Of a stretch of 64,000 nucleotides of DNA, positions 1-11,600 are shown piece after piece. How positions within the stretch are numbered: the first letter of the stretch is position 1; each line of letters begins with the position of its first letter. The stretch lies in contig AP025056.1 in the NCBI GenBank assembly GCA_036186865.1, forward strand, positions 29,443,092-29,507,091, written 5' to 3'. The position numbers and the translations under genes were made by a program. The stretch is from Eustoma russellianum (lineage: Eukaryota > Streptophyta > Magnoliopsida > Gentianales > Gentianaceae). The notes under the pieces are model-generated. The model saw nothing but the letters and a program-made list of their open reading frames with translations. It made no database searches and was not told where the DNA came from.

Positions 1-1212
1 GTATGCTTCATTCTTGGCCAATTAAGATGCCAAAAAAGCTCCACATGTGCTTTTCCAAGCTGTAGTAGGCGTGTATAATGACTTGTGCATGTGCTGAAAT
101 TTATTTTTGCAAACTTTGTAAAATAGTGCACATATAATTATACACATATGGTATATTCCAATCAGCCCTTAATTGAATTTTCTAGAACACTTTAGAATGT
201 ACGAAGTATGTAAAAAGTGTCCAGATACATGTTATATGCTATGCCAAAAATGTTCCATGTGTCGTGTTCGTAGAAAACCGAATTTCCGACGTTTATCGAT
301 TACCCGATTTTTCTCCGATTAAATTCCAAATTTTTGCACATTTTATATATATTATGTTACACATAATATACATAAGTTAAACTTTAATATTCAGCACTTA
401 GGCTGATCTAAAGTGGCGCCCAACATGTGACAAAATTGAATTTGGAATCTCCACAATTTGGCCTTAATTTGGGGTGATTTGTGTGTGCCAACATGGAATG
501 ATTTTATGGCTGCACATACAATGTAAGCCACGAAATTTGTGGCCATTTTTGAAGTGTAGGGGCTGGCCATCTATATATGGCAAGTCCGTGACAAGTTGGC
601 GAAGTTTCGGTATTTGCCCGATACGACAATTTTTTGTTTAGAACCTTTTAACGTGTCGTAATAAATTTGTCATCACCATGACTTATATCATATGATATAA
701 GACCTGAATATACTCATAAATATGAGTTTTATATAGTGGTGTAACGTTACCGTATGTACGTAAAATATATAATGTGTCGGTAGTACGTTGGAATATATGT
801 GCATGTGCCATTTTTAAAAAAATATGAATATATATATATATATATATGTGGTAAAAACATGTAGCATGAGGAGAAGAAGACTTTCCATTCATCAATTTGT
901 TGCCTTTGTGTCTTTTCCAAACATAGCTTCCTTTAATGAACTACTTAGTTTATTTAACTAAGTACTTCACTTAATGAACTAGTTTAGTTCATTAATGGTG
1001 GCACCTGAGAATAGTTCAAACACAACAAATGCTTTCCATTTGATGTAAGCTTTAAAGCTTCATGGCTCGTTAGTATGACAACAATATATATGAACTATAT
1101 AAGGCAAGTTTTATGCAAAACGTGTCATGTCATAAAAAAAGTCATGCATTTCTTTAATACACGTTATTTAAATTATGCATTTTGTAATCACTCAAATCCC
1201 TTTTTCTCTACA
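1..1212 (-). repeat. Copia-A 3' LTR, truncated by window start
   Basis: This is the U3-side 1.2 kb of a ~3.06 kb LTR; the rest lies left of the window. It ends at ctctaca (1206-1212), which on the element strand is the TGTAGAG start, directly followed by the polypurine tract. It contains several clean palindromes: 682-701 (CTTATATCATATGATATAAG), 943-963, 971-995 (11-bp arms TTAATGAACTA, 3-nt loop) and 1047-1060 (AAGCTTTAAAGCTT). A short (TA)n run lies near 828-846. Small open frames here are chance. Confidence 0.85.
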
Positions 1213-1390
1213 ATCTCTCCCTTTTGATGATTTACAAAATAACCTACATACATGATTTAAATCTTGTCACTCTCCCTCCAATAGTGCATAAATTCAAATT
1301 TTGAATTTCAAATTTCAAATTCGCTCCCACTTGATTTATGCAATCAATTTCTCTCTCCCCCTTAAATCATGCATTCTCTCCTCCTTTATT
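1213..1390 (-). promoter_or_regulatory. Copia-A polypurine tract and PPT-like ladder
   Basis: The tract next to the LTR reads atctctcccttttgatgat on the plus strand, so on the element strand it is a purine run primed for plus-strand synthesis; one C has decayed to T compared with Copia-B and Copia-C. Further CTCCC-type tracts follow at roughly 1270, 1325, 1358 and 1378, each followed by an AATCATGCA-like motif. The same ladder occurs in Copia-B (5564-5745) and Copia-C (29281-29460). Confidence 0.65.
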
Positions 1391-1400
1391 TTGGAAAGTT

Positions 1401-1793
1401 AATCAAAAATGCATGTAAATATGGAAAGACAATCAAATCAAATCAGCAGAAATCATGCCTAATTTAGAACGAAGATTTTCGTACGTGGCTTGATTTAATG
1501 CCTTAGTGAAAATATCTGCTACTTGTGCCTCTGTGCCTACGTGATCTATGACAATATCCCCATTACTTACATGATCACGAAGGAAATGATAGCGTACTTC
1601 TATATGCTTGGCCTTAGAGTGTAGTACGGGGTTCTTAGATAAGTTGATAGCACTCATACTATCACAATATATAGGAATACGTTGTACTGTTATACCAAAA
1701 TCACATAGTTGTTGTTTTAGCCATAGCAATTGTGTGCAACAAAGACTAAGTGCCATGTATTCAACTTCAGTGGTGGATAGGGCGACGCTGACT
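1401..1793. repeat. Direct duplicate of 1805-2197 across an assembly gap
   Basis: The 393 bases here repeat at 1805-2197 (offset 404) with no difference that I could find, and the 10-N gap lies between the copies. Both contain the same end of the copia RNase H. This is most simply two contig ends that overlap and were not merged, so it should not be read as a biological tandem duplication. Confidence 0.9.
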
Positions 1794-1803
1794 NNNNNNN
1801 NNN
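1794..1803. other. Assembly gap (10 N)
   Basis: Ten N characters stand at the junction of the two copies of the RNase H fragment. The length is a placeholder. Confidence 0.99.
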
Positions 1804-1836
1804 CAATCAAAAATGCATGTAAATATGGAAAGACAA

Positions 1837-2532
1837 TCAAATCAAATCAGCAGAAATCATGCCTAATTTAGAACGAAGATTTTCGTACGTGGCTTGATTT
1901 AATGCCTTAGTGAAAATATCTGCTACTTGTGCCTCTGTGCCTACGTGATCTATGACAATATCCCCATTACTTACATGATCACGAAGGAAATGATAGCGTA
2001 CTTCTATATGCTTGGCCTTAGAGTGTAGTACGGGGTTCTTAGATAAGTTGATAGCACTCATACTATCACAATATATAGGAATACGTTGTACTGTTATACC
2101 AAAATCACATAGTTGTTGTTTTAGCCATAGCAATTGTGTGCAACAAAGACTAAGTGCCATGTATTCAACTTCAGTGGTGGATAGGGCGACGCTGACTTGC
2201 TTTTTAGAAAACCATGAAATAAGTGAATTTCCTATAAATTGGCAAGTGCCACTCGTGTTTTCTTTTATCTATTTTACATCCACCATAATCTGAGTCAGTG
2301 TATCATGCAAGTTAAATTCACAGTTTTTATCATACCAAATGCCTAAGGTGGGTGTATGCTTAATATATCGAAATATTCTTTTCATGGCATTGTAGTGAGA
2401 CACTTTTGGTTGACTTTGAAAACGCGCACACATACATACACTGAACATGATATCAGGCCTACTAGCAGTAAGATATAGTAAAGAGCCAATCATAGATCTA
2501 TATAAGGCATTATCAAAATCCTTACCATGTTC
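1837..2532 (-). pseudogene. Copia-A pol, RT end and RNase H (C-terminal piece)
   Basis: This is the last part of the Copia-A polyprotein. Reading leftward from 2532 it shows the conserved copia segment YRSMIGSLLYLTASRPDIMF, then the RNase H with a TDSDYGG-type aspartate block near 2285, the ALSTTEVEY glutamate motif near 2175, the QLLWLKQQL helix, the YCDSMSAI aspartate motif and the KHIEVRYHFLRD end. The stop is at 1837. At least two small frameshifts lie near 2255-2310, so it is not functional. The right edge is cut by the Copia-B LTR; pol continues at 22045. RNase H removes genomic RNA during reverse transcription. Confidence 0.85.
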
Positions 2533-5500
2533 TGTAGGATCTGCGAGGCACAACTAGAAGGGAGGTTTGAATAGTGGGTGCGGAAAATGTGGTTTCTAAA
2601 ATTGTTTTAAACCAAAAACCCAACTTTCGAAAACAATTTCTGTTTTCAGGACCTGTTTTGAAACGTTTTGAAAACTAGGTTTCAGGTGTTCAAAAATTCT
2701 GAAATTTGGAGAGAACTTAGTCTCAGATGTTCTGAGTATCTCCTAAAAATTTCAGATTAAAATTAAACCTCTAACCCCTTGAAATATCGTTGGTCGTCAG
2801 ATTGCGCAAATCTGCCAGAACAGGTAGTCTGTTTTGAAAAATTAATTCCTATTTGTCCTTAACTCCAAATGCTCTAAAAATTAGATGACTAACCCCTTAT
2901 TAGTTATATTTAAATGGGCTGAAACAGTTTTGAAAAATTCTTTTGGGAAGTTAGTCAAATACGTTCAAAGTCTCAACCTTTGCAAGCCTGAAAATCAGAA
3001 TGCACTAGTATCAGAACGTTGGGAGTTTGGATGACTTATACTTGTCCAAAAGGTTTGAAACTTACGCCAAAAGAACCTTAAAACGTGTGGCTATAATTCT
3101 GAAAAGTTTCTTGATTTTTGAAATTCATTTACTATTTTTACTAATGTGATCAAAAACAATAAACAGTGCTGAAATTGAAAATAAGTGCTGAAAGTAAAGA
3201 ACACCAGGAATTTTATACTGGTTCGGTTATAAACAACCTACTACAGTCTTCGAGGACACCTTCCTCGGTTAGCACTAATCACACAACACAAAGAACACCT
3301 TACCACAGGGTTGATGGAGTTACACACCAACTCCAACCCTTTACAAACCTTGTATGAGAATACAAAGAACACGAACACTACCACCTTGCAAGTGCAAGAT
3401 TGATCGCACCTTGATCAATCTTTTACAATGATAAAGAGTATAGGGTGGTATGTAAGAAGCCTATTCAAGATGTATGAATATGAATACAATAGGATTTAAT
3501 AGAGAAGAAAGAAAGAAAGGTAGAAGGAAGAAGGTCTAAAACGTTTTTGATCTTGAATTTGCAACTCTTGTTCTTGTCTTTTGTTTTCTCTCTTCTTTCG
3601 TTTTTATCCAAGATTGGCTGCCCACTTTGCCTTCCTCTTCCTCTTGAAAATTCTCTTCTAAGTCCTTGGAAGAGTGTATTGCATCATTGTGTCATTGTCT
3701 TGCTTACTTGGCACCTCCTCATTGGATGATCATTAAGCTCTTGGTTACTTGGCACTCATTGATTGGATGGCTTCATCACTTGATGACTAGATAAATCTGA
3801 AATTAAACCTCAAAAATCATGTGCCAATTAGCCATAAACTTATTACCATAAGTCACATAATCATCCCACACAATTAGCAAGACAAATAACTCCAATATTC
3901 CTTGATAAAATCGGCCACAACATTCTCTCCACATGCTGAAATTTCAGCATGTGTAGCATTTGCATTTCATTCAAAATATTGCCTAGTTTACTTTGATTTA
4001 ATCCAAAAAATAAATCACCATTTAGTACATGACATTCTTATCAATTTTGGAATAAAATTTGATCACCAATAGTGCCTCAAAATCGGACAACATACATTAC
4101 ACACATGCTGAAATTTTCAGCATGTGTGATATTCAAAGATATCACCATTTTAATTCCATAATATATTAAAAATACTTCCATAACACCTCTCAATTAAGTC
4201 ACATAGTTCAAGATAGTAAAATATGGCTCATGTACTTGACAAATTCGGCCAGCCTATGCACTACACATGCTTAGTTTTCAGCATGTGTCACAAATGTGAC
4301 AAGATTTGAAATGTTACCTTTTGTAGTTCCTTTCTTTATGTCACCAACATAGTATGCTTCATCCTTGGCCAATCAAGATGCCAGCAAAGCTCCACATATA
4401 CTCCAACATGGCTGGTATTGGCGTGTGACATGATTATGCATGTGCTGAATTTTATTTTTGCAAACTTTGTAAAATAGTGCACATTTAATTATACACACAT
4501 GGTATATTCCAATCAGTCTTTAAATGATTTTTCTAGAATAATTTAGAATGTATAGAGTATGTAAAAAGTGTCTAGATACATGTTATATGTCATGAAAAAA
4601 ATGTTCCATGTGGCGTGTACGTAGAAAACCAAATTTTTGACGTTTATCGATTACCCGATTTTTCACTAATTAAATTCCAACTTTTTGCACATGTTATATA
4701 TATATTATGTTGCACATAATATATATAAATTAAACTTTAATATTCAGTTCATAAGGCTGATTAAAGTGGCGCCTTACCTTTGACAAAATTGAAATTGGAA
4801 TCTCCATAATTTGGCCTTAATTGAGTGTGATTTGTGTGTGCCAACATGGAATGATTTTATGGCTGCACATACCATGTAAACCACGAAATTTGTGGCCATT
4901 TTTGAAGTGTATGGGCTGGCCATCTATTTATGGCAAGTACGTGATACGTTGACGAAGTTTCGATATTCGCCCGATACGACAATTTTCGGTTTGGAACCTT
5001 TTAATGTGTCGTAATAAATTTGTCATCACCATGACTTATATCATATGATATAAGACCTGAATATACTCATAAATATGAGTTAATTATAGTGGTGTGATGT
5101 TAACGTACGTGCATAAAATATATAACGTGTCGGTAGTACGTTGGAATATATGTGTATGTGCCTTTTAAAAAAAAATCTGAATATATATATATAAATATTG
5201 AAAAACGTGTGATATAAGGGGGGTGAAGAACTTTCCTTTCTTCAACTTGTTACCTTTGTGCCTTTTCCAAACATAGATTCCTTTAATGGACTACTTAGTT
5301 TAATTGACTAAGTACTTCACTTACTGAACTAGTTTAGTTCATTAATGATCTCACCTGCAAATAGTTCAAACACAACAAATGTTCGCCATTTGATGTAAGC
5401 TTTAAAGCTTCATGGCTCGTTAGTACGACAACATTATATATGAACTATATAAGGCAAGTTTTACGCAACAACGTGTCATGTCATAAAATATGTCATGCAT

Positions 5501-5563
5501 TTCTTTGTAACACGTTATTTAGATCATGCATTTTGAAATCACTCAAACCCATTTTTCTGTACA
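2533..5563 (-). repeat. Copia-B 3' LTR (complete, 3031 bp)
   Basis: It starts TGTAGGATCTGCGAGGCAC on the plus strand and ends ctgtaca, the TG...CA termini in reverse. It matches the other copia LTRs of the window along its length. It differs from the Copia-B 5' LTR by about 5% in a 165-base stretch that I compared (3541-3705 against 7812-7976). It holds three palindromes of the CATGCTGAAA type at 3930-4288. No gene is inside; small ORFs such as 3547-3729 recur in the other LTR copies only because the LTR is repeated. Confidence 0.9.
3930..4288. repeat. Palindrome trio in copia LTR
   Basis: There are three inverted repeats about 165 bp apart: 3930-3953 (arms CACATGCTGAAA, no loop), 4101-4127 (arms ACACATGCTGAAA, 1-nt loop) and 4263-4288 (arms ACACATGC, imperfect centre). 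The same trio is at corresponding places in every copia LTR that is complete here, e.g. 27644-27999 in Copia-C and about 60836-61210 in Copia-A. They could form hairpins or cruciforms; the function is unknown. Confidence 0.85.
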
Positions 5564-5745
5564 ATCTCCCCCTTTTGATGATTTACAAAATAACCTACAT
5601 TCATGATTTAAATCTTATGGCTCCCCCTTCAATCGTGCATAATTTCAAATTTTGAATTTCAAATTTCAAATCCGCTCCCTCTTGACTTGTGCAAGTTATC
5701 TTTCTCTCTCTCCCCCTTAAATCATGCATTCTCTCCCTCTTTATT
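5564..5745 (-). promoter_or_regulatory. Copia-B polypurine tract and ladder
   Basis: The sequence atctcccccttttgatga directly abuts the 3' LTR; on the element strand it is an A/G tract, the plus-strand primer. Similar pyrimidine-rich tracts follow at about 5622, 5672, 5709 and 5734. This stretch otherwise holds no gene. Confidence 0.75.
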
Positions 5746-5842
5746 TTGGAAAGACAATCAAAAGCGCATGTAAGGAGGAAGATAGAGAAAAAAATCATGC
5801 ATTTCAAATATCATCAAAAGTGCGTTCTTAAGGGTTATTTAT

Positions 5843-6745
5843 TTAACTCTTTGAGAATGTCCCTTTTGGTACCCAAATTTGGGTGACCTTTCTAGGTCTT
5901 CCAAAAGATGAGAAAGGTGATGAAGACGCAATATAATATATGTTAGGGGCAAATGCGTTTGGCCTTTGACCGAGAATGCCATCATGCACATAGTATGATC
6001 TTTGTCTTTGATGTGCATTTGTATTCATGTGTATACTGCGTGATCTAAATGGTTTTGTGTTGTATGATCGTCGTGTATGCATCGATGGTTTCCTTTCAAA
6101 TCTATATGGTACATGATTATACTTTGCACGTGACGAGAAAGAAAAAGTGCGATGAGGTATACTAGGTGACTCGCTAGTTTTGATGTTCACCTTCTTAGGC
6201 TTTTCAATCCTTTTGAACACATATGGTTGCTTAGATGAAGATAAGATAAGGTTTGTAGATTTATTTTGTTCCTCATTATCTTCGAGGTACCCTAATCCAG
6301 TTTTGTCACTTTTATGCTTTTGCGAAGAAATGAGACGATCTAGCGTGCAAGTTCCTCTATCGAATTGTTTTACCGTCTTTTCAAGATCTTCGTTTCTTGA
6401 TCTCAAATCTAAGATCTCGGCTTTCATTACCATATTTACGGATTTCAAGGATTGAATTTCAGATCTCAATGACACAATCAAATTTGACGACTCCTCTTTT
6501 GAATCGTTTAATTGACATACAAGATTTGGGTTAGAGGATTCTAACGATTTCTTGTCTTCAATTAAGCATTTCTTTTCTTTTGCAAGAGTTCTAGCAAACT
6601 TATGTAATTCAAGATATTCAACATACAAATCATTAAAAGATATTTCAGAATCGGAATCGGAATTGGAATTTACCTCACTATCAAAGGGTGGAGACCTTTT
6701 CCTTGACATACCATCTTGCTCGGTTTTGTCGCTAGTGGTTGCCAT
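5843..6745 (-). CDS. Copia-B Gag-derived coiled-coil protein (300 aa, open)
   Basis: This is the only coding region of Copia-B and has no internal stop. Residues 1-22 (MATTSDKTEQDGMSRKR...) match the start of the Copia-A gag at 59386. Residues 24 onward match the Copia-A gag downstream of its zinc knuckle: an acidic Ser/Asp patch (26-37), a Leu/Glu/Lys-rich coiled coil (about 40-130), the shared KHKSDKTGLGYLE motif (143-155), an Arg/Ser/His-rich basic stretch (200-255) and the end IWVPKGTF. In Copia-A that motif lies just before protease. The main gag domain and zinc knuckle are therefore precisely missing while frame is kept. The start is the first ATG after the PBS, 43 bases away. It probably self-associates and may join capsids of a helper element; this is inference. 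The same fused layout, frameshifted, is found in Copia-C. Confidence 0.75.
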   Translation of the reverse strand: MATTSDKTEQDGMSRKRSPPFDSEVNSNSDSDSEISFNDLYVEYLELHKFARTLAKEKKCLIEDKKSLESSNPNLVCQLNDSKEESSNLIVSLRSEIQSLKSVNMVMKAEILDLRSRNEDLEKTVKQFDRGTCTLDRLISSQKHKSDKTGLGYLEDNEEQNKSTNLILSSSKQPYVFKRIEKPKKVNIKTSESPSIPHRTFSFSSRAKYNHVPYRFERKPSMHTRRSYNTKPFRSRSIHMNTNAHQRQRSYYVHDGILGQRPNAFAPNIYYIASSSPFSSFGRPRKVTQIWVPKGTFSKS

Positions 6746-6787
6746 CTCACTAAGATCGTTGGATCCTTTTGTTGTGAGAGTTCCTAC

Positions 6788-6799
6788 GCTCTGATACCA
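6788..6799 (-). other. Copia-B primer binding site (tRNA-iMet)
   Basis: gctctgatacca on plus equals TGGTATCAGAGC on the element strand, the standard initiator-Met tRNA primer site. It is separated by two bases from the 5' LTR, which starts at 6802. Confidence 0.9.
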
Positions 6800-6801
6800 C
6801 T

Positions 6802-8631
6802 TTTAGGATCTGCAAGGCACCACTAGAAGAGGGGGGGTTGAATTGTGGGTGCGGAAAATGTGGTTTTTAAAATAGTTTTAAACCAAAAACCCAACTTCTG
6901 AAAACAGTTTCTGTTTTCAGGACTAGTTTTAAAACGTTTTGAAAACTAGGTTTCAGGTCTTCAAAAATTCTGAAATTTGGAGAGAACTTAGCCTCAGATG
7001 TTCTGAGTATCTCTTAAAAATTTCAGATCAAAATTCAACCTCTAACCCCTTGAAACATTGTTGGCGGTCAGATTGCGCAAATCTGCCAGAACTGGTAGTC
7101 TATTTTGAAAAATTAATTCCTAATTTTCCTTAACTCTGAATGCTCTGAAAATTAAATTCCTAACCCCTTATTAGTTATATTTAAATGTGTTGAAACAGTT
7201 TTGAAAAATGCTTGTGGGAAGTTAGTCAAATGCGATCAAAGTCTCAACATTTGCAAGCCTGAAAATCAGACTGCACTAGTCTCAGAACTTTGGGCATTTG
7301 GATGACTTATACTTGTCCAAAAGGGTTGAAACTTGTGCCAAAAGAACCTTAAAATGTGTGCATATAACTCTGGAAATTTTCGTGATTTTTGAAATTCGTT
7401 TACTATTTTTACTAACGTGATCAATAACGATAAACAGTACTGTAACTGAAAGTAAGTGCTGAAAGTAAATAACACAAGGAATTTTATACTGGTTCGGTTA
7501 TAAACAACCTACTCCAGTCTTTGAGGAAACCTTCCTCGGTTTGCACTAATCACACAACACAAAGAACACCTTACCACAGGGTTGATGGAGTTACACACCA
7601 ACTCCAACCCTTTACAAACCTTGTATGAGAATACAAAGAACACGAACACCACCATCTTGCAAGTGCAAGATTGATCACACCTTGATCAATCTTTTACAAT
7701 GATAAAGAGTATAGGGTGGTATGTAAGAAGCCTATTCAAGATGTATGGATATGAATACAATAGACTTTAATAGAGAAGAAAGAAAGAAAGGTAGAAGGAA
7801 GAAGGTATAAAACGTTTTTGATCTTGAATTTGCAACTCTTGTTCTTGTCATTTGTTTTCTCTCTTCTTTCCTTTTTATCCAAGATTGGCCTCCACCTTTG
7901 CCTTCCTCTTCCTCTTGAAAATTTTCTTCTAAATCCTTGGAAGAGAGTATTGCATCATTGTGACATTGTCTTGCTTATTTGGCACCTCCTCATTGGATGA
8001 TCATTAAGCTCTTGCTTACTTGGCACTCATTGATTGGATGGATGTTGTCATCACTTGATGACTAGATAAATCTGAAATTAAACCTCAAAAATCATGTGCC
8101 AATTATCCATAAACTTATTACCATAAGTCACATAATCATCCCACAAAATTAGCAAGACAAATAACTCCAATATTCCTTGATAAAATCGGCCACAACATTC
8201 TCTCCACATGCTGAAATTTCAGCATGTGTAGCATTTGCATTTCATTCAAAATATTGCCTAGTTTACTTTGATTTAATCCAAGAAATCAATCACCATTTAG
8301 TACATGACATTCTTATCAATTTTGGAATAAAATTTGATCACCAATAGTGCCTCAAAATAGGCCAACATACATTACACACATGCTGAAATTTTCAGCATGT
8401 GTGATATTCAAAGATATCACCATTTTAATTCCATAATATATTAAAAATACTTCCATAACACCTCTCAATTAAGTCACATAGTTCAAGATAGTAAAATATG
8501 GCTCATTTACTTGACAAATTCGGCCAGCCTATGCACTACACATGCTGAATTTTCAGCATGTGTCACAAATGTGACAAGATTTGAAATGTTACCTTTTGTA
8601 GTTCCTTTCTTTATGTCACCAACATAGTATG
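6802..8631 (-). repeat. Copia-B 5' LTR, first part
   Basis: It starts TTTAGGATCTGCAAGG, with the expected terminal TG mutated to TT, and runs colinear with 2533-4360. It is broken at 8631 by Gypsy-1 within the motif catagtatg and resumes at 20780. Palindromes recur at about 8207-8230, 8378-8404 and 8540-8565. No gene is present. Confidence 0.9.
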
Positions 8632-11600
8632 TGTGGCGCCCAGCACCCCAGCCCTGCCAGAGTCGGTGCACCCGCCGTACTTCACTAAGGAGAGTACTAG
8701 GCGTCGTCTCATATGTGTCATGATCCATGATATAATGCATGGAATATCGCGCTTACACGTAAATAATTAAGCGAAACCGTGGCAGAATTTAAAACTTCAA
8801 AATAAAAACATCCAAACGATCATTCATAGTTTACATCCCAGACTAAAAGTATCGAAAGTCATAAAAGAAAGTGTTGTTCCATCCCAGATACAAAATCAGT
8901 CATCAATCATAGCTGGCCAGCCATGCCTCCAAGGTCTGTCCATCCTCCACTGTACTCACGGATACGGAACCCTAGGTTTGTCATCGATCCACTCTACTTT
9001 GTCGTCCGCAACCTCTGGGGGAAAAATAAGGGTGAGTGACAACGTCACCAGCAAGTATACTATACTAATCAGGGATTAAATGGAAAGTGCGAACAAGAAT
9101 CGAACCCAATAAATTTTGGTTTAGAAGCGTACCTGTCCTTTGTCAGATCCTCGATCTATATATATATCATCACTTAATGAAACAAGATCATTTCTTAAAT
9201 AAGAGTTTGTTACTTAGGACTGAATATAACATCAAAGGACTGCAACTTATATTAGTGAATAGCATAATGAGGGTCATTACATAAGATCTATGAGCTCATC
9301 ATAACTTTGGACATCACGTGTTCCTTCATGCATTAATGATCAACACTTAATGCATCAAGATCATAACCTAACAAAATCGTTACTTAATACAGAACATGAC
9401 AATAGAAGACCGTAACTCGCATTAATTCGTAACATAACAAGAATCATCACTTAATGAAGTCATACTTAGGATCTACCAGGTCATAACAACTTAGTCTAAG
9501 TATCATGTGTCACTACACAATGACTCCACAAACGTGATATGCATGCATATGTACGTGTGATGCATCATGATAAAAAACGAGAATATGGCCTTTTAATGCT
9601 TTTCATCAAATCGTCATCGTCGTAAAACAATAGATTGTTCAGATCTATGTCCCGGATCTGAGGCGGTACGTCATCTCTTCTTGTCGGGTCTATTATGTCC
9701 GGGCCCGCACGGCCTCTTATTTCTCTTTGTCGAGTCTATTATATCCGGACCCAGACGGCCTCTTATCAGATCACTTAACCCTGATCTGGTGGGTTCATAC
9801 TGGCCAAGCTCATACTCACACACGGTATCGGTGGGGAATCATTTCTTTCAAAAATCATCTTTTGAAAATGCTTTTCATCTTTCTTCCTCATAAAAATCAT
9901 GTCATGAATCATGTACATGACGATGATGCAATGCATGTCATGTAATATGCAAACCATGGTCTAGTGCGTGTCATACACGAATAAATACGTCTCGTCGTCA
10001 TGCTAGAAAATTTCCAACTCAGTAACGTCAACTTCTCTTTAGTTATTTCCCATTAAGATAAACATTATAGGCCAATTGGTTCGCACGTACTCTTTTGTAA
10101 ATGTCATAAGTGATTGCCATGCAAGTTTTAAGGGATTACGATGTCGATAAGGGAATCGTTTGTTCTTTTTCATAAAGCGGATACAAACTGAATTCTGGAA
10201 TGACCAATTTTACTATAAAATTTATTGTGACGAATCCTTTATTCTTTTTCCGGAAATTCCAACTCTCCAGCTTAATAATCTCATTGGACTAGTATCCTAC
10301 CGAAATTGGGCCCAAATGCATTTTTGTAAGGTTCAATTTCAGATCATGCAACATGATACACAATCTCTGTCAATCCAGCGCATTTCAGTCTGACTCATTT
10401 TACTAGGAAATTCATTAAAAATAAACCATAACTCATTTTGACAAAATTCCAACTCTCACCTTTATTGTATTCTTATGGTTAGCTTCATACCGAAAATTAG
10501 TTAATTTGCATACTTCTAATGTCTATTTCCAGGCTACTAAACACGTTATTCAAATTCTGTCCAGTACAACATTTTCAGCAGGACCAGTCTCACTAGGAAA
10601 TTAATTAAAAATAAACTGTGGCTCCTTTTAATGAAATTCCAACCCTCACATCTCATACACATGTGAGACTAGTAACATACCGAAATTCAACAGATTTGAA
10701 AGCTCTTAAGGCCCCCTTTTGATTTAACGAAGCAGCCTCAAGTTTCTGTCCAAATTCCAGAAATTTTCCTGGTGGTCATATGTTCTTCCTAAGTGTCCCT
10801 ATCTTTTATTTTCGACATGAACATTTAGTATACAAATGTGGTGTATACGCACCCCTCCATCAAGAAGAGCATGTTATGCGGAACACACCATAAGACCCTA
10901 GACTTATCTCCATTTCCTACTAAGTTAGCTTGTCTTATTCAAAAATCACTCTCATTCCCCTTCACCGCTCCCACCGTGAGCTCTCCTTGGAGAAAAGAAA
11001 GAATCTTTAACTTGTTTATCTTAGTTTAACACATAATGAGACATATAACCCCAAAAGATTTCACCTTTGAAACAAGATTTCACTCCTACACTATAAATGA
11101 CCGTGGCCGAAATGTTTGGCCTTCAACTTAGCATAATATAACCAAGATTAAATCTTAAGTATATCTAGCCATTCATGCACACACTTTCACATTCAAGCCT
11201 TAAAGAGTATAGTGTACTTGCCTTCTTTGCTTACTCTTCTTGGGGAGTGTAGAAAAGTGGAAATCTTTCTCTTCTCTATGCATGCATTCCCACGGTGGTG
11301 AAGAGGAAGAAAGGAGCAAGATTAGTTCACATCTTCAACTAGAATATACCCTTAGAAAAAGGCTAGATGACTTACCAAAAGGAGCTTGAGTGGTTTCCAA
11401 GCTTCTCTAACTTGGAATCCTTAAAAGCTTGAGTCTTGAGCCTAATGACCATGGGAGGTCACGGTTGTGAACAAGAAACATAATCTCATAAGTTTCATTC
11501 TTACGAAGATGTGAACAATTTCTCAAGAGGTTAGGACCCTTACCTAATATCCCTTAGTCCTTGGATAAGCCTAGACTTCCTTGCTTGTCTCCTTGGCCGA

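Noticed and set aside
1401..2197. Real tandem duplication of RNase H
   Set aside because: The copies show no difference on either side of a 10-N gap; assembly overlap is the simpler explanation.
1433..2553. Env-like gene between RNase H and the 3' LTR, as reported for some SIRE elements
   Set aside because: Only about 200-220 bp separate the RNase H stop from the LTR in Copia-A, with no ORF, and none is present in B or C.
3547..3729. Open frame coding a hydrophobic Leu/Phe/Ser-rich peptide, repeated at 7818-8000
   Set aside because: It recurs only because the copia LTR is duplicated; it is not maintained in the Copia-C or Copia-A LTRs, and the region is LTR sequence.
6788..6799. Repeated GGTATCAGAGC sites considered as tRNA gene fragments
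   Set aside because: Each sits two bases from an LTR in the correct orientation, so they are primer binding sites; no tRNA cloverleaf is present.
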